64,000 nucleotides of DNA from Leisingera methylohalidivorans DSM 14336. Its GTDB lineage: Bacteria; Pseudomonadota; Alphaproteobacteria; Rhodobacterales; Rhodobacteraceae. Under the pieces are notes generated by a model. It was not told the DNA's origin, did not search any database, and saw nothing but the letters and a program-made list of their open reading frames with translations. The translations under genes were made by a program, and so were the position numbers. Positions 63,621 through 64,000 of this stretch are shown piece after piece. The stretch spans positions 2,010,371 to 2,074,370 of the forward strand of contig NC_023135.1 of the NCBI RefSeq assembly GCF_000511355.1. Reading direction: 5' to 3'. The first letter of the stretch is position 1; each line of letters begins with the position of its first letter.

Positions 63621-64000
63621 GTGACTGAATTTTCGACCATGGGGCTTCCTGAAAAGCTCCTCACCCGTCTCCAGGACCTGGGCCTGAACGACCCCACCCC
63701 GATCCAGGCCCGCGCCATTCCGCATGCGCTCAACGGCCAGGACGTGCTGGGCCTTGCGCAAACCGGAACCGGCAAGACCGCCGCCTTCGGCGTGCCGCTG
63801 ATCGCACAGATGATGCAATACGGCCGCAAGCCTGCCGCCAACACCGTGCGCGGCCTGGTGCTGGCGCCGACCCGCGAGCTGGCAAACCAGATCGCCGCGA
63901 CCCTGAAAGGGCTCACCGAAAACACCCCGATGAAAGTCGGCCTGGTGGTCGGCGGCGTGTCCATCAACCCGCAGATCTCCCGCATTGCCAAGGGCACCGA
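63621..64000 (+). CDS. DEAD-box RNA helicase, N-terminal part (3' end outside window)
   Basis: The first 126 codons of a DEAD-box ATP-dependent RNA helicase of the RhlE type. Visible motifs: the Q-motif region (GLNDPTPIQARAIP), Walker A AQTGTGKT, motif Ia LAPTRELANQI, and the start of the GG region VVGGVSI. The GTG start at 63621 follows AAGGACG. It is open to the right edge, so the DEAD box itself and the RecA-like domain two are not in view. Such helicases remodel rRNA and mRNA, often at low temperature. Confidence 0.93.
   Translation, partial: MTEFSTMGLPEKLLTRLQDLGLNDPTPIQARAIPHALNGQDVLGLAQTGTGKTAAFGVPLIAQMMQYGRKPAANTVRGLVLAPTRELANQIAATLKGLTENTPMKVGLVVGGVSINPQISRIAKGT

Noticed and set aside
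63302..63997. 231-codon minus-strand frame at the right edge
   Set aside because: It lies antisense to the DEAD-box helicase gene, which shows intact helicase motifs in the plus strand.

Overview
The window is a high-GC chromosome segment from an alphaproteobacterium, most likely a marine Rhodobacteraceae (Roseobacter-group relative such as Leisingera, Phaeobacter or Ruegeria). This is inferred from gene content: an alphaproteobacterial SspB, the DUF1476 zeta inhibitor of F1-ATPase, DUF4167 and DUF4169 proteins, a three-part split cobalamin-dependent methionine synthase, and an RNase E with a long acidic insertion. No rRNA, CRISPR array, plasmid origin or intact prophage was seen.

Layout. 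1-4175: 3' end of a chromate transporter gene, sspB, a secreted hypothetical protein, and fumC with two tiny translationally coupled genes. 4448-7050: a cytochrome P450 coupled to a membrane alpha/beta hydrolase. 7161-8241: ccdA diverging from a TusA-like gene. 8447-11425: rne with a long structured leader. 12014-14910: dctB/dctD, where DctD lacks the sigma-54 contact motif. 14947-16714: purC, purS, purQ. 16953-22200: ATPase zeta inhibitor, then the homocysteine-methyltransferase and corrinoid parts of the split methionine synthase, separated by acylphosphatase and radical SAM genes and followed by a DUF1638 gene. 22264-26282: sufE, a lipoprotein, rnd, purN and purM.

26286-32404 is the only clearly accessory stretch. 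It holds tRNA-Ile2(CAU), decayed remains of an MBL-fold hydrolase, a broken IS5-type element with both ends recognisable, a histidine kinase diverging from an MBL-fold hydrolase, two identical tRNA-Asn genes in inverted orientation with a strong orphan terminator between them, and a decayed molybdopterin-domain protein. A second P450 gene follows at 32405.

33796-41471 carries a TfoX C-terminal protein, Pmp3 and DUF4112 membrane proteins, ndk, an ABC-F ATPase, MarC, a membrane aspartic protease, a CHAP lipoprotein, holC and pepA. 41668-50004 is one tight operon for envelope assembly and vitamin B6: lptF, lptG, lptD, surA, pdxA, rsmA, pdxJ. 50117-52928 carries DUF4167, prmC and prfA, so the release factor sits with its own methyltransferase. 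52989-60096 contains small secreted proteins, speB, an M20 amidohydrolase, mazG, a nucleoside hydrolase with a GNAT enzyme, and two small lipoproteins. 60304-64000 ends with eno (two LacI-type operator-like sites upstream), a DMT exporter, a Fur-family regulator and the start of a DEAD-box helicase.

No unambiguous new defence or mobile system was found. The best leads are the GAFTGA-less DctD, the split methionine synthase neighbourhood, the hydrolase-P450 pair, the possible small RNA between the tRNA-Asn copies, and a recurrent AAATACTC-type motif just after stop codons. All functional calls come from reading sequence motifs; no database search was run.
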